Assembly (NCBI RefSeq): GCF_000025325.1 | Contig: NC_013743.1 | Coordinates: 2,790,001 to 2,854,000 of the forward strand | Origin: Haloterrigena turkmenica DSM 5511 | GTDB taxonomy: Archaea > Halobacteriota > Halobacteria > Halobacteriales > Natrialbaceae | Direction of reading: 5' to 3' | DNA length: 64,000 nucleotides | Shown: piece after piece, positions 51,709 to 60,381 of the stretch | Layout of the letters: each line of letters starts with the position of its first letter | Position numbering within the stretch: position 1 is the stretch's first letter | Notes under the pieces: model-generated | What the model was told of the DNA's origin: nothing | Database searches by the model: none | What the model saw: only the letters and a program-made list of their open reading frames with translations | Translations under genes and position numbers: made by a program

Positions 51709-52366
51709 CGTTTGCTGTCTGGTATGTTTCGTCGTGGTTCGCCTCGGTGGCGGTCGATTCAGTCGCGTTCACGGCTGCCGCGGTCTCCTCGGTGCCGCGA
51801 GCGAGCGCCGTCGTCCCGGTTCGGGAGATTTCCCGGATCCCGAACTGGCCGAACGTGTCGATCGCTGCCTCGATCTTCTGGCGCGCGCCCGTGATCTCGA
51901 AGGTCGCCGTCTCCGGACTCGAGTCGACGGTCGTCGCGTCGTACATGTCCGCGACGGCGCTGACCTGCGCGGGATCGTCGGCGTCGACCTTGATCAACGC
52001 CAGCTCCCGCTGCATCGCGTCGGGCTCGAGTTCGCGCACCGAGATCACCGGCACGAGCTTGCGCAGCTGTTTCTTGATCTGGTCGATGCCCGGATCGGGC
52101 TCCTCGACGACGACCGTGATCCGCGCGCGGTCCTCGTCTTTCGTCGGCCCGACGGTCAGGCTCTCGATGTTGAACTGGCGCCTCGAGAACAGTCCCGAGA
52201 CGTCCGAGAGCACGCCGGGCTCGTGGGCGACCAGCGCGGAGATCACGGTGCGCCGGGGCTCGTGGGTCGCTTCGACCTCGGGGTCGATGCGAATGCCCTG
52301 CTTGTTGCGTCGACCCGCGGGGGTCGGTCGGTCCTCCGGCGGTGGTCCCTCGAGTCCTCGTTTCAT
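51701..52366 (-). CDS. ilvN: Acetolactate synthase regulatory subunit
   Basis: A 221-residue ACT-domain protein. [20 protein letters not shown] and [20 protein letters not shown] open the ACT domain; the second domain follows with [19 protein letters not shown]. It mediates feedback control of acetolactate synthase by valine. A 40-residue basic N-terminal extension and an Ala/Thr/Glu-rich tail go beyond the bacterial form. The ATG overlaps the ilvB stop (ATGA). Confidence 0.93.
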   Translation of the reverse strand: MKRGLEGPPPEDRPTPAGRRNKQGIRIDPEVEATHEPRRTVISALVAHEPGVLSDVSGLFSRRQFNIESLTVGPTKDEDRARITVVVEEPDPGIDQIKKQLRKLVPVISVRELEPDAMQRELALIKVDADDPAQVSAVADMYDATTVDSSPETATFEITGARQKIEAAIDTFGQFGIREISRTGTTALARGTEETAAAVNATESTATEANHDETYQTANDD

Positions 52367-54177
52367 AGTTGGTCCTCCGTCAGTGCGAACTGTCCGTTGT
52401 CGCCGCCGCTTGGCACCATCGGGAAGACGTTGGCCTCGGGATCGATGTGGACGTCGATCACCGAGGGGCCGTCGTAGGAAAGCGCCTCCTCGATGGTGTC
52501 GGCGACCTCGTCGTAGTCGTCGATGCGGAAGCCGGCCGCGCCGAAGGCCTCGGCGAGCTTGTCGAACTCGGGCATCCAGTGGTAGTCCGACGCGGAGTGG
52601 CGGCCCTCGAAGAAGGCGTCCTGCCACTGTCGGACCATCCCGATGTACTCGTTGTTGAGCACGGCGACCGTGATGTCCAGATTCTCGCGGACCGCGACCG
52701 AGAGACCCTGCAACGTCATCAGGAACGAGCCGTCGCCGTCGAAACAGACGACGTCCTGATCGTCGTCGGCCGCGATTCGGGCGCCGATCGCCGCCGGCAG
52801 CCCGTAGCCCATCGTCCCGAGCCCGTGACTCGAGACCCACGTGCGGGGTTCGGTGTACGTCCAGTACTGGCAGGCCCACATCTGGTGTTGGCCGACGCCG
52901 GTCGTCACGATGGTGTCGTCGTCGGTCGCCTCGTCTAAGGCTTCGACGACGAACTCCGGCTGGAGCGGCTCGTCCTCGGGCGCGTCGTAGGCCATCGAGT
53001 AGTCGGACTTCCACTGCTGGCACTGCGCGCGCCATTTCGTGGCCTCGGGCGACTCGTCGACCGCCTCGGCCAGCTGTTCGACGACGGTCGCGGCGTCGCC
53101 GATCAGCGGGTAGTCCGCGTGGATGTTCTTCGAGATCTCCGCGGGATCGATGTCGACGTGGATGAGCTCCGCATCGGGCGCGAAGGTCTCGATGCCGCCG
53201 GTCAGGCGGTCGTCGAACCGCGTTCCGATCCCGATCAGCGTGTCGCAGTGGGTGATCGCCATGTTGGCGTAGCCGGTGCCGTGCATCCCCGCCATCTCGA
53301 GGGAAAGCTCGTGATCCTCGGGGAAGGCACCGATGCCGGGCATCGTGGTGATGACCGGGATCTCGTGTTCGATGGCGAACTCGCGGCAGGCCTCGCTGGC
53401 CTCGCCCTTGATGACGCCGCCGCCCAGCAGCATGGCGGGCCTGTTCGAGTTCTCGATGCGCTCTGCCGCGGCCGCGACGATCTCCTCGTCGGCCCGCTCC
53501 TGGACCTCGTAGGTCTCGGGCACCGACGGCGCGTCGGGCTCGTGGTCGGTCTCGCCGTTCGTGATGTCCTTGGGGAGATCGACCAGCGTCGGGCCCGGTC
53601 GGCCCTCACCGGCGAGGGCGAACGCCTCGCTGACGTCGCTGCCGACGGTGTCCGAGTCGCTCGAGAAGGTGTTGTCCTTCGTGACCGGCGTCGTGACGCC
53701 CGTCGTGTCGGTCTCCTGGAAGGCGTCGTTGCCGACGAGCTCCGTCGGCACCTGGCCCGTCAGAGCCACCATCGGATCCGAGTCCATGTCGGCGTCGGCC
53801 AGCCCCGTGACGAGGTTGGTCGCGCCCGGTCCGGAGGTCGCCAGACAGATGCCCGGCTTCCCCGAGACGATGCCGTAGGCGTCGGCCGCGTGGGCCGCGC
53901 CCTGCTCGTGGGCCATCGTCACGTGGTAGATCTCCGAGTCGTAGAGGGCGTCGTAGACGGGCATGATCGCCCCGCCCTGCACGCCGAAGGCGTGCTCGAC
54001 GCCCGCGTTTTCTAGCGCGCGGACGACCGCTTCGGCACCGCTGGTGACGGGTGCCGGCGTCGTCTCCGACCCGGCGTCGGCCTCCTGAGCCGCGTCCGGG
54101 GCCGCGCTGTCGGTGATCTGGTCGTCGTCCTGTGCCTCCTCGTCTGCCTGTGTGACCTTTGCTGCGCGTTCGCTCAT
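52363..54177 (-). CDS. ilvB: Acetolactate synthase catalytic subunit
   Basis: A 604-residue thiamine-diphosphate enzyme. The catalytic Glu lies in MAHEQGAAHAADAYGIVSGK, and the ThDP motif is VCFDGDGSFLMTLQGLSV with LNNEYIGMVRQWQ. It condenses pyruvate (or with 2-oxobutyrate) at the start of branched-chain synthesis. About 45 acidic residues precede the catalytic domain. A strong Shine-Dalgarno, GGAGG, lies seven bases before the ATG at 54177. Confidence 0.94.
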   Translation of the reverse strand: MSERAAKVTQADEEAQDDDQITDSAAPDAAQEADAGSETTPAPVTSGAEAVVRALENAGVEHAFGVQGGAIMPVYDALYDSEIYHVTMAHEQGAAHAADAYGIVSGKPGICLATSGPGATNLVTGLADADMDSDPMVALTGQVPTELVGNDAFQETDTTGVTTPVTKDNTFSSDSDTVGSDVSEAFALAGEGRPGPTLVDLPKDITNGETDHEPDAPSVPETYEVQERADEEIVAAAAERIENSNRPAMLLGGGVIKGEASEACREFAIEHEIPVITTMPGIGAFPEDHELSLEMAGMHGTGYANMAITHCDTLIGIGTRFDDRLTGGIETFAPDAELIHVDIDPAEISKNIHADYPLIGDAATVVEQLAEAVDESPEATKWRAQCQQWKSDYSMAYDAPEDEPLQPEFVVEALDEATDDDTIVTTGVGQHQMWACQYWTYTEPRTWVSSHGLGTMGYGLPAAIGARIAADDDQDVVCFDGDGSFLMTLQGLSVAVRENLDITVAVLNNEYIGMVRQWQDAFFEGRHSASDYHWMPEFDKLAEAFGAAGFRIDDYDEVADTIEEALSYDGPSVIDVHIDPEANVFPMVPSGGDNGQFALTEDQL

Positions 54178-54236
54178 CGATTACCTCCCGCCGCGTGGCG
54201 GCTGTCGATCGCTGTGGATGTCGGGTATGCTGTCAT
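54174..54236 (-). CDS. Possible 20-codon leader ORF before ilvB
   Basis: An ATG at 54236 opens a 20-residue frame (MTAYPTSTAIDSRHAAGGNR) whose TGA overlaps the ilvB start (ATGA). It could couple translation into ilvB. It has no run of branched-chain codons, so classical attenuation is not supported. Further upstream, GGGGCG/CGCCCC (54307-54322) forms a short hairpin. The remainder of 54178-54524 shows no gene. Confidence 0.3.
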   Translation of the reverse strand: MTAYPTSTAIDSRHAAGGNR

Positions 54237-54524
54237 CTGCTGGATTTGCTGTCGCTGTGAGAACGGTGCGACGAATTCGGGTCCGAAGCTACGAGGTACT
54301 AGATACGGGGCGTAGGCGCCCCTACAATACGAATCGGAGCGAGCGCGCTGGTGTCGACCGGGCTGCGAGCCGACAGTGAAGCGCGGACCGTCATTATCGT
54401 TCTCGTAGGACCCTCGAGTGACATAACCCTTGCGAGTTTTCAAGCCGCTGCAAGTATTGCTGGTCGGTCCGCTCGAGCGCGACAGCAGGGGCTCGCGAAC
54501 GGTGGCAAACGGGGAGGACATCCC

Positions 54525-55761
54525 TTAGACGCGCACCTCCTCCTCCTCTTTGGACTGGCGTTCGATGCCAGCCTCTTCGGCGAAGCGCTCCAAGTCGTCG
54601 ACGGTGACCCGGCGCTTCTCGGCCCCGAAGTCCTTGACGCGGCGGGTGACCGCCCTGACCTGATCGTCGGTGGGCTCGAAGCCCAGTTCGGCCAGGCGCT
54701 CCCGTACCGAGTGGGTACCGGTGTGCTTGCCCAGGATCAGGCGGCGTTCGGCGCCGACCATCTCCGGGGTCATGACGCCGGGCTCGAAGGTGTCGGAGTT
54801 CTCGATGACGCCGGCGGCGTGGATGCCGCTCTCGTGGGAGAAGGCGTTGTCGCCGACGACGGGCTTGTTGCCCGGCGTCGCCATCCCGCTTTTCTCCTCG
54901 ACGACGTTCGAGAGCTCGGTGATGCGCGTCGTGTCGATCCCCGTGTCGGTCTGATACAGGGACTCGACGGCCATCACGAACTCCTCGTAGGCGGCGTTGC
55001 CCGCGCGCTCGCCGATGGAGTTGACCGAGACCTGCGCCTGATCGGCCCCCGCTTCGATGCCGGCCAGGGCGTTGGCGGTGGCCAGCCCGAAGTCGTCGTG
55101 GGTGTGGACGTCGATCCGCGCGTCCGTATGGGCACAGACCTTCTCGATCATGGCCCGAAACCGCGTCGGCGTGGCGACGCCACAGGTGTCCGGAATGTTA
55201 ATCCAGTCGACGCCGGCCTCGCTGACGGCCTCGATGATCTCGAGCAGGAACTGCTCGTCAGTTCGGGTCGCGTCCATCGGCGAGAACATGCAGGTGGTTC
55301 CCGTCTCAGTGACGCGTTCGACCGATTCGACTGCGCGTTCGACGACTTCGTCTCGCGTCGCGTGCATCGAGTCCTCGATCTGGACGTCGCTGGTGCTGAC
55401 GAACGTGTGCACCATTTCGACGCCGGAATCCAGTGCGGCCTCGATGTCCGCGTCGACGACGCGGGCTAACCCGCAGGTCGTCGTCGAGGTCGATGACGCG
55501 ATATCACGAACGGCCTCGAACTCCGCGTCCGAGTTGACGGGGAACCCGGCCTCGATGACGTGGGTACCCATCTCGTCCAGGATGGACGCGATCTGCCGTT
55601 TGTCGTCGTAGGAGAACGAAGTTCCGGGCGACTGTTCGCCGTCCCGGAGGGTCGTATCGAAGACACGTGCTGACTCTATTTCGTCAGTGGAATCTAACGT
55701 GCCCTGGAAGAACTCGACCCCCCTGACTGGTGTCAGAGGACGAATCGTCTTGTGAAGACAT
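54525..55761 (-). CDS. leuA: 2-isopropylmalate synthase, with an apparent +1 frameshift near the start
   Basis: The enzyme frame (54525 to about 55717) is complete from VEFFQGTLDSTDEIESARVF onward: RVFDTTLRDGEQSPGTSFSY, DVHTHDDFGLATANALAGIE and FSHESGIHAAGVI are typical of the synthase that joins acetyl-CoA and 2-oxoisovalerate. But no usable start lies in that frame after the TATA box. The promoter-matched ATG at 55761 is in another frame (MSSQDDSSSDTSQG) and stops after 25 codons. Removing one G from the six-G run at 55718-55723 joins the two frames into a normal N-terminus (SQGVEFFQG). This may be a sequencing error, a true frameshift or a slippage switch. Confidence 0.85.
55718..55723 (-). 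other. Six-G run at the leuA frame break
   Basis: Six C on the plus strand (G on the coding strand) inside codons 13-15 of the promoter-matched frame. Five would keep leuA in frame; six shift it to a TGA ten codons later. Confidence 0.7.
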
Positions 55762-55786
55762 TGTATCTGAATCCGACGGGCGACGA

Positions 55787-55797
55787 GGTATATAAAG
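55787..55797 (-). promoter_or_regulatory. TATA box of leuA
   Basis: On the minus strand, CTTTATATACC, centred about 31 bases before the ATG at 55761. A start site about 26 bases on would give a nearly leaderless mRNA beginning a few bases before that ATG. Confidence 0.7.
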
Positions 55798-55887
55798 CTA
55801 CCGCTGTCCTGAGTCTCGGGTGGGAAGTGGTCACAACCCACGATCTCCGATGAAGGTCGAAAATCGCAAGACACCAACGGCCTTTCC

Positions 55888-55907
55888 TGTCCTATTATGT
55901 CCTATTA
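55888..55907. repeat. Tandem ten-bp repeat upstream of leuA
   Basis: TGTCCTATTA occurs twice without a gap, about 90 bases upstream of the leuA TATA box. The period of one helical turn would put two proteins on the same DNA face. The remaining bases to 56235 show no gene; CTATATACC near 56088-56096 is TATA-like. Confidence 0.45.
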
Positions 55908-56235
55908 TCATACTTCGAACGAGAGCGAACGAGACCGCGATCGACTCGAGTCGACCCTGATTGCGAGCCGTCGACATCCGAGAATCGCTGGCGCGCGCTC
56001 ATCGGTTGACAGTCGGGTAGAAGTTCTCCTCCTGACCCGAATCGAAACGAACATTTCGATTATATCGGTCCATTAGCGCCCATTCGTCTATATACCTCCC
56101 AAATACTCGCCTCCGCGCTGCGTCTGCGGGCGAATGACGTGCGCCGTTGGGATCGACGAACGGTCGGGGTCCATAAACGCGTCATGCAGGCGCGCGTACC
56201 AGGTCTTTACCGCTCGCTGTGGTAGGTCGGCCGGC

Positions 56236-56691
56236 ATGACGACCGACGAGATTACGGACCTCCTGACGGAGGCCTACACCGACGAACTCGAGACCGTGAT
56301 GAACTACCTCTCGAACGCGATCGTCCTCGATGGCATCCACGCCGAGGAGGTCAAGGCGAGCTTAGAGGAGGACATCCAGGAGGAGCTCGACCACGCGCAG
56401 ATACTCGGCGAGCGCCTGAAGCAACTCGACGAGTCGCCGCCGGGCTCCGAGCAGTTCCAGGCCAAGCAACACAGCCTCCAGCCTCCCGAGGACACCACCG
56501 ACGTCCAGTCGGTCATCGAGGGCGTCCTCGAGGCCGAGAACGATGCGATCGAGACCTACCGATCACTGATCGAGGCCGCCGAAGACGCGAACGACCCCGT
56601 CACGGAGGACGTGGCGGTGACGATCCTCACCGATGAGGAGGCCCACCGGACCGAGTTCCGCGGGTTCCAGAAGGAGTTCCCGATGGACTGA
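56236..56691 (+). CDS. Ferritin-like diiron protein
   Basis: A 151-residue four-helix protein. The diiron ligands fit DELETVMNYLSNAIVLDG, IQEELDHAQILGERLKQLDE, VLEAENDAIETYRSLIEAAE and LTDEEAHRTEFRGF, an E...ExxH...E...ExxH pattern. It resembles bacterioferritin/rubrerythrin-type proteins and probably handles iron or peroxide. The ATG at 56236 fits a TATA-like TCTTTAC 27 bases upstream; an earlier ATG at 56134 would add a 34-residue N-terminus unlike the family. Confidence 0.82.
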   Translation: MTTDEITDLLTEAYTDELETVMNYLSNAIVLDGIHAEEVKASLEEDIQEELDHAQILGERLKQLDESPPGSEQFQAKQHSLQPPEDTTDVQSVIEGVLEAENDAIETYRSLIEAAEDANDPVTEDVAVTILTDEEAHRTEFRGFQKEFPMD

Positions 56692-56772
56692 GCCGTCCGA
56701 CTCGATAGCTGCCGCGAACAGTCGAAGACCGCGAGCGACCAAAGGGAGTGAGCGGGCCGAGGAACCCTCGAA

Positions 56773-56871
56773 GCCGCGCCTTGGCGCGGCTGAGGGGGTG
56801 ACGCTGTGCTTTTGATCAACCTTTTGCCGAGTGCGGTCGCGAAGCGACCGCACGCAGCGTAAAAGGTTGAT
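56773..56871. repeat. Hairpin and nested inverted repeat
   Basis: AGCCGCGCC-TT-GGCGCGGCT (56773-56792) is a nine-bp hairpin. Then ATCAACCTTTT (about 56815-56825) pairs with AAAAGGTTGAT (56861-56871) around an inner ten-bp hairpin, GTGCGGTCGC-GAA-GCGACCGCAC (56831-56853). The GAA loop recalls the array at 3786-4052. Confidence 0.6.
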
Positions 56872-56909
56872 GGCGAACGTTTTTCTCGTCCCGGTTCGAC
56901 GCACCCCCT

Positions 56910-57200
56910 ATGAGCGATTTCGACCTCGACCTCCGAACCGTCGAGGAACACATCGATGAGGAACTCGAGATCGATGGCAGTATCGTCCTCGGCGTCCTCG
57001 ACGGGGAGACGCCCGCCGAGGAGTGGCTCGAGGCGATCTCGAAGGGGAACGTGCTCGTCCTCAACGTCGAGGGCGACGTCAACGAACTGGCCGCCGGTTT
57101 CGCTCGCGACATCAGGGAGTCGGGTGGGAACCTCGTTCACTTCCGCGGATTCTTGCTGGTGACGCCGCCAGGCGTCGACGTGAACACGGATCGACTGTAG
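56910..57200 (+). CDS. DUF5779 family protein
   Basis: A 96-residue haloarchaeal protein: FDLDLRTVEEHIDEELEIDG, then SIVLGVLDGETPAEEWLEAI and GNVLVLNVEGDVNELAAGFA. This is DUF5779, whose members have no known function. The sequence alternates strands and helices like a small alpha/beta domain. Single gene. Confidence 0.82.
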   Translation: MSDFDLDLRTVEEHIDEELEIDGSIVLGVLDGETPAEEWLEAISKGNVLVLNVEGDVNELAAGFARDIRESGGNLVHFRGFLLVTPPGVDVNTDRL

Positions 57201-57243
57201 TTTCGCGGTCGAGAAAAAGCGAGGGTCTCGCGGGTCGACGCCG

Positions 57244-57741
57244 TCAGTTCGACGCTTCGAGTTCGCCGTAGTCGAACTGCTCGCCCATCTCCGAGAGCGT
57301 CTCGAGTTCGTCCTGCTCCTCGCGGAGGGTTTCCTCGAGCATGTCGGCGACGTCGTCCATCCCGAGCTGGTCGGCCATCGGGATGAGGTTGCCGTAGGTG
57401 GCAATCTCGTAGTGTTCGGACTTCTGGCCGGCGGCGATATTGTACCGATCGATGGCCTGCTCGCTCGGATCCTGATCCATGAACTCCTCGTGAGCCTGGA
57501 TCATCCCCTCGACGACGGGGTCTTCCGCCGCTTCGGCGTCGGCGTCGAGCTGTTCGAACACCTGCTCGATACGGTCGACGTGCGTCTTCGTTTCTTCGCG
57601 GTGCTCGGCGAACCCGCTTTTGAGTTCCTCGTTCGAGGAGGTCTGCTCGAGTTCGTCGAGGGCGTCGACGAGTTGCTGTTCGGTGTAATACGCGTGCTTG
57701 AGGCCGGATACGAAGAGGTCTTCGGTTGTGTCGATGCTCAT
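57244..57741 (-). CDS. YciE/DUF892-type ferritin-like protein
   Basis: A 165-residue DUF892 protein. DLFVSGLKHAYYTEQQLVDA is the family N-terminus, followed by helices with FAEHREETKTHVDRIEQVFE, IAAGQKSEHYEIATYGNLIP and LEETLREEQDELETLSEM. These supply the Glu/His ligands of a diiron site. Such proteins are stress-induced and may store iron or remove peroxide. It is convergent with DUF5779. Confidence 0.87.
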   Translation of the reverse strand: MSIDTTEDLFVSGLKHAYYTEQQLVDALDELEQTSSNEELKSGFAEHREETKTHVDRIEQVFEQLDADAEAAEDPVVEGMIQAHEEFMDQDPSEQAIDRYNIAAGQKSEHYEIATYGNLIPMADQLGMDDVADMLEETLREEQDELETLSEMGEQFDYGELEASN

Positions 57742-57943
57742 GGGCGATCCGTTTGTTGGGACAGCGCTAGGTTCGATAAACAGCGGGCTTGCAGTCTGCA
57801 GGAGCGTTCGGCTGGCGGCAAACGGCTCTCAGGGCATGCTCATCACAGGAGGTTTCCGGTCGTCGGAGACGGGTTCGAACGATTCGACGCCGGTTTGGTA
57901 CATGGCAGCGAGTGAAAGAGTCTCTGCGGTGCTTTCCTCCCAA

Positions 57944-57950
57944 TTTATAA
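57944..57950 (+). promoter_or_regulatory. TATA box of the histidine kinase gene
   Basis: TTTATAA centred about 28 bases before the ATG at 57975, preceded by TCCCAA. This fits a leaderless mRNA. Confidence 0.65.
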
Positions 57951-57974
57951 CTGAGACAGGTAGCAAACAATCGT

Positions 57975-59582
57975 ATGGACTGGCGTTTTCCGAGATGGCT
58001 CGGAACCGCGATTGTTGTGGCGATTTTCGTCTTCTCGCTGGTCGTCTCTGTGTACCATGTGTGGGTTCACGAATCGCGGTTGGTGTTGGCGTTACTTGGA
58101 CAGTGGTCACTGGTCGTTCTCTCGGTTACGTTCGGCTGCATTGGATACTACGCGCTCACGAACGTTGACACACCGAACGGACCTGGAATCATCGGTCGCT
58201 ATACGGGTATCGGATACGTACTCGCAGGGCTGGCGTCCGGTGGATACGCGTCGCATCAGTATCTGGCACCGGAAGCGACGATCGATTTCGACGTGATCCT
58301 GTTTCAGGCGATCTTCGTGGCGCTCGTCGGGGGAACGGCTGGCATTCTCGTCGGCTTCGAGACCGCCCGCCGGAAACGATCTATCGCCGATCTCGAGGAG
58401 ACGACGAGCGAACTCGAGGCGATCGAGGACGAGATCCGAACCGAGAAGCAGCGGTTCGAATCGCTGTTCCAGAACGCGCCGTCCGCGGCCGCGGATATCC
58501 AGTACACGGACGGCGAGCCGACGATCGATCGCGCCAACACCGTCTTCGAGGAGCTCGTCGACCACACGAGCGCGGACGCCCAGGGAAAGAACCTGTTCGA
58601 GGTCGTTCCCCTCCAGGAGACAGAGACGGAAGCGGCGGTCGCGGCCCACGTCGCGGACAACGAGATCTACCGAGACGAGGTCACCGTTGACCGACCCGAC
58701 GGTCGCGGTCACTACAAGCTTCGCGTGATCCCCTACGAGGTCGGAAAGGAGGGCGAGCGGGCGTTCGCGCTCTACACCGACGTGACGGAGCTCAGACGGA
58801 CCCAACAGGAGCTGGCCGAGAGCGTTGACCAGCTCGAGGCCTCGAACGAGCGCTTAGAGCAGTTCGCCTACGCCGTCTCCCACGACCTGCAGGAACCCCT
58901 GCGGATGGTCTCGAGCTACCTCCAGTTACTCGAGGATCGTTACCGGGACGAGCTCGACGAGGATGCCGAGGAGTTCATCGACTACGCCGTCGACGGCGCC
59001 GAACGGATGCGCGCGATGATCGAGAACCTCCTCGAGTACTCCCGGGTCACCACCCGCGGCGAGCCCCTGGAACCGACGGACGCCGCAGCGGTCCTCGACA
59101 ACGTGCTCACCGACCTCGAACCGCGGATCGAGGAGACCGACGCGACGATCACCGTCGACGAACTCCCAACGGTTATCGCTGACGGCGACCAGCTCGCACA
59201 GGTGTTCCGCAACCTCCTCTCGAACGCGCTCAAATACAGTGGGGACGAGCCGCCGCGGGTGCACGTCGGCGTCGAACGGGACGGCGACGAGTGGCGGTTC
59301 GCGATCGCCGATCAGGGAATCGGGCTCGATCCCGAGCAGTCCGAGCAGATCTTCGACGTCTTCGAAACCGCGCACACGTCCGAGGAGGGATCGGACTCGG
59401 GCATCGGACTGGCGCTGTGCCAGCGAATCATCGAGCGCCACGGCGGGAAGATCTGGGTCGACTCCGAACCCGGCGAGGGCGCGACGTTCTACTTCACGCT
59501 GCCGCGCACCGAGGCTCAGGAGTCGGAACGGACCCGCCCGCCTCGAGCCGACAGCGAAGAGCCCAGCGACAGTCGAGCGTAG
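57975..59582 (+). CDS. Membrane histidine kinase with PAS domain
   Basis: A 535-residue sensor kinase. Four hydrophobic segments (about 9-30, 38-58, 74-90, 105-125) form the membrane part. A PAS domain follows (about 160-275, ending in ALYTDVTELRRTQQEL), then a coiled segment. The HisKA dimerisation domain has the phosphorylated His in FAYAVSHDLQEPLRMVSSYL, and the ATPase domain has N-box FRNLLSNALKYS, G1 IADQGIGLDP and G2 GSDSGIGLALCQRI. The stimulus and response regulator are unknown; no receiver gene is adjacent, as is usual in haloarchaea. Confidence 0.9.
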   Translation: MDWRFPRWLGTAIVVAIFVFSLVVSVYHVWVHESRLVLALLGQWSLVVLSVTFGCIGYYALTNVDTPNGPGIIGRYTGIGYVLAGLASGGYASHQYLAPEATIDFDVILFQAIFVALVGGTAGILVGFETARRKRSIADLEETTSELEAIEDEIRTEKQRFESLFQNAPSAAADIQYTDGEPTIDRANTVFEELVDHTSADAQGKNLFEVVPLQETETEAAVAAHVADNEIYRDEVTVDRPDGRGHYKLRVIPYEVGKEGERAFALYTDVTELRRTQQELAESVDQLEASNERLEQFAYAVSHDLQEPLRMVSSYLQLLEDRYRDELDEDAEEFIDYAVDGAERMRAMIENLLEYSRVTTRGEPLEPTDAAAVLDNVLTDLEPRIEETDATITVDELPTVIADGDQLAQVFRNLLSNALKYSGDEPPRVHVGVERDGDEWRFAIADQGIGLDPEQSEQIFDVFETAHTSEEGSDSGIGLALCQRIIERHGGKIWVDSEPGEGATFYFTLPRTEAQESERTRPPRADSEEPSDSRA

Positions 59583-59624
59583 CGCTCGTCGGCAGCCGAC
59601 TCTTCTCCGAGATACTCGCTCCCC

Positions 59625-60308
59625 CTACGTCGTGAACGTCAGGCAATGGCCGTCCGGATCGCGGACGACGACCTCCTCGTCGTCGACGCGGTCGACGCGC
59701 TGGACGCGGTCGCTGACCGCCTCGAGTTCCGCGGTCGGTTCGGTGCTCTCGAAGCCCAGATCGACGTGGACGCCGCCGCGAGCGTCAGCGATGCCGAGGT
59801 GGGGCTCCCAGAGTTCCAGGGCCATCGGGCCGTTCATCCGGATCCGCTTGCGTTCGTCCCCGCCGTCGACCGTCTCGAACCCCAGCGCAGCGTAGAACGA
59901 CTCCGCGCGCTCGAGATCCTCGACCTCGAGGACGACCTCGAAGATCCCGTCGATGCCGGGGCCCTCCACGCCCTGCTGGCCGAGTTCGACGCAGTTGCCG
60001 TCGGGGTCGTAGAGGTACAGCGACTTCGCGGGGCCGAATCGAGCCTCCTCGAGGTCGTACTCGGCGCTCAGGCGGTCCCACCAGTCGTCGTACTCGGCAT
60101 CGGGAATCGAGAACGCGTAGTGGGTGTGGAGCCCGCCTCGCGGGACGGCCTCGGGCCGGCGAATCACGAGGTCCGTCTCGCCGGCGGCGAAGACGAGTTC
60201 GGTCTCGCGCTCCGCGGTGCAGGCCAACTCCAGCGTCTCCTCGTAGAACGACCGCGCCGGCTCGAGATATTTGGCCTCGAGAGCGAGCCAGGACAACCCG
60301 GTGAGCAT
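59625..60308 (-). CDS. VOC-family (glyoxalase-like) protein
   Basis: A 227-residue protein with two VOC modules: one from LSWLALEAKYLEPARSFYEE with LYLYDPDGNCVELGQ, the other from FEVVLEVEDLERAESFYAAL with VVVRDPDGHCLTF. Metal ligands are expected at His/Glu positions such as GLHTHYAF, CVEL, and HVDLGF. The family contains dioxygenases, glyoxalases and resistance proteins; the substrate cannot be told. The ATG at 60308 begins the first module. Confidence 0.83.
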   Translation of the reverse strand: MLTGLSWLALEAKYLEPARSFYEETLELACTAERETELVFAAGETDLVIRRPEAVPRGGLHTHYAFSIPDAEYDDWWDRLSAEYDLEEARFGPAKSLYLYDPDGNCVELGQQGVEGPGIDGIFEVVLEVEDLERAESFYAALGFETVDGGDERKRIRMNGPMALELWEPHLGIADARGGVHVDLGFESTEPTAELEAVSDRVQRVDRVDDEEVVVRDPDGHCLTFTT

Positions 60309-60381
60309 GGTCGGACGTACGCGGGGCGGCGACATAGTGTCATCGCCTACGCTTTTACGCGCCGCCGCCGTAGTCGCAGGT

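Noticed and set aside
52369-54015. Plus-strand frames opposite ilvB
   Set aside because: Shadows of the highly conserved ilvB gene.
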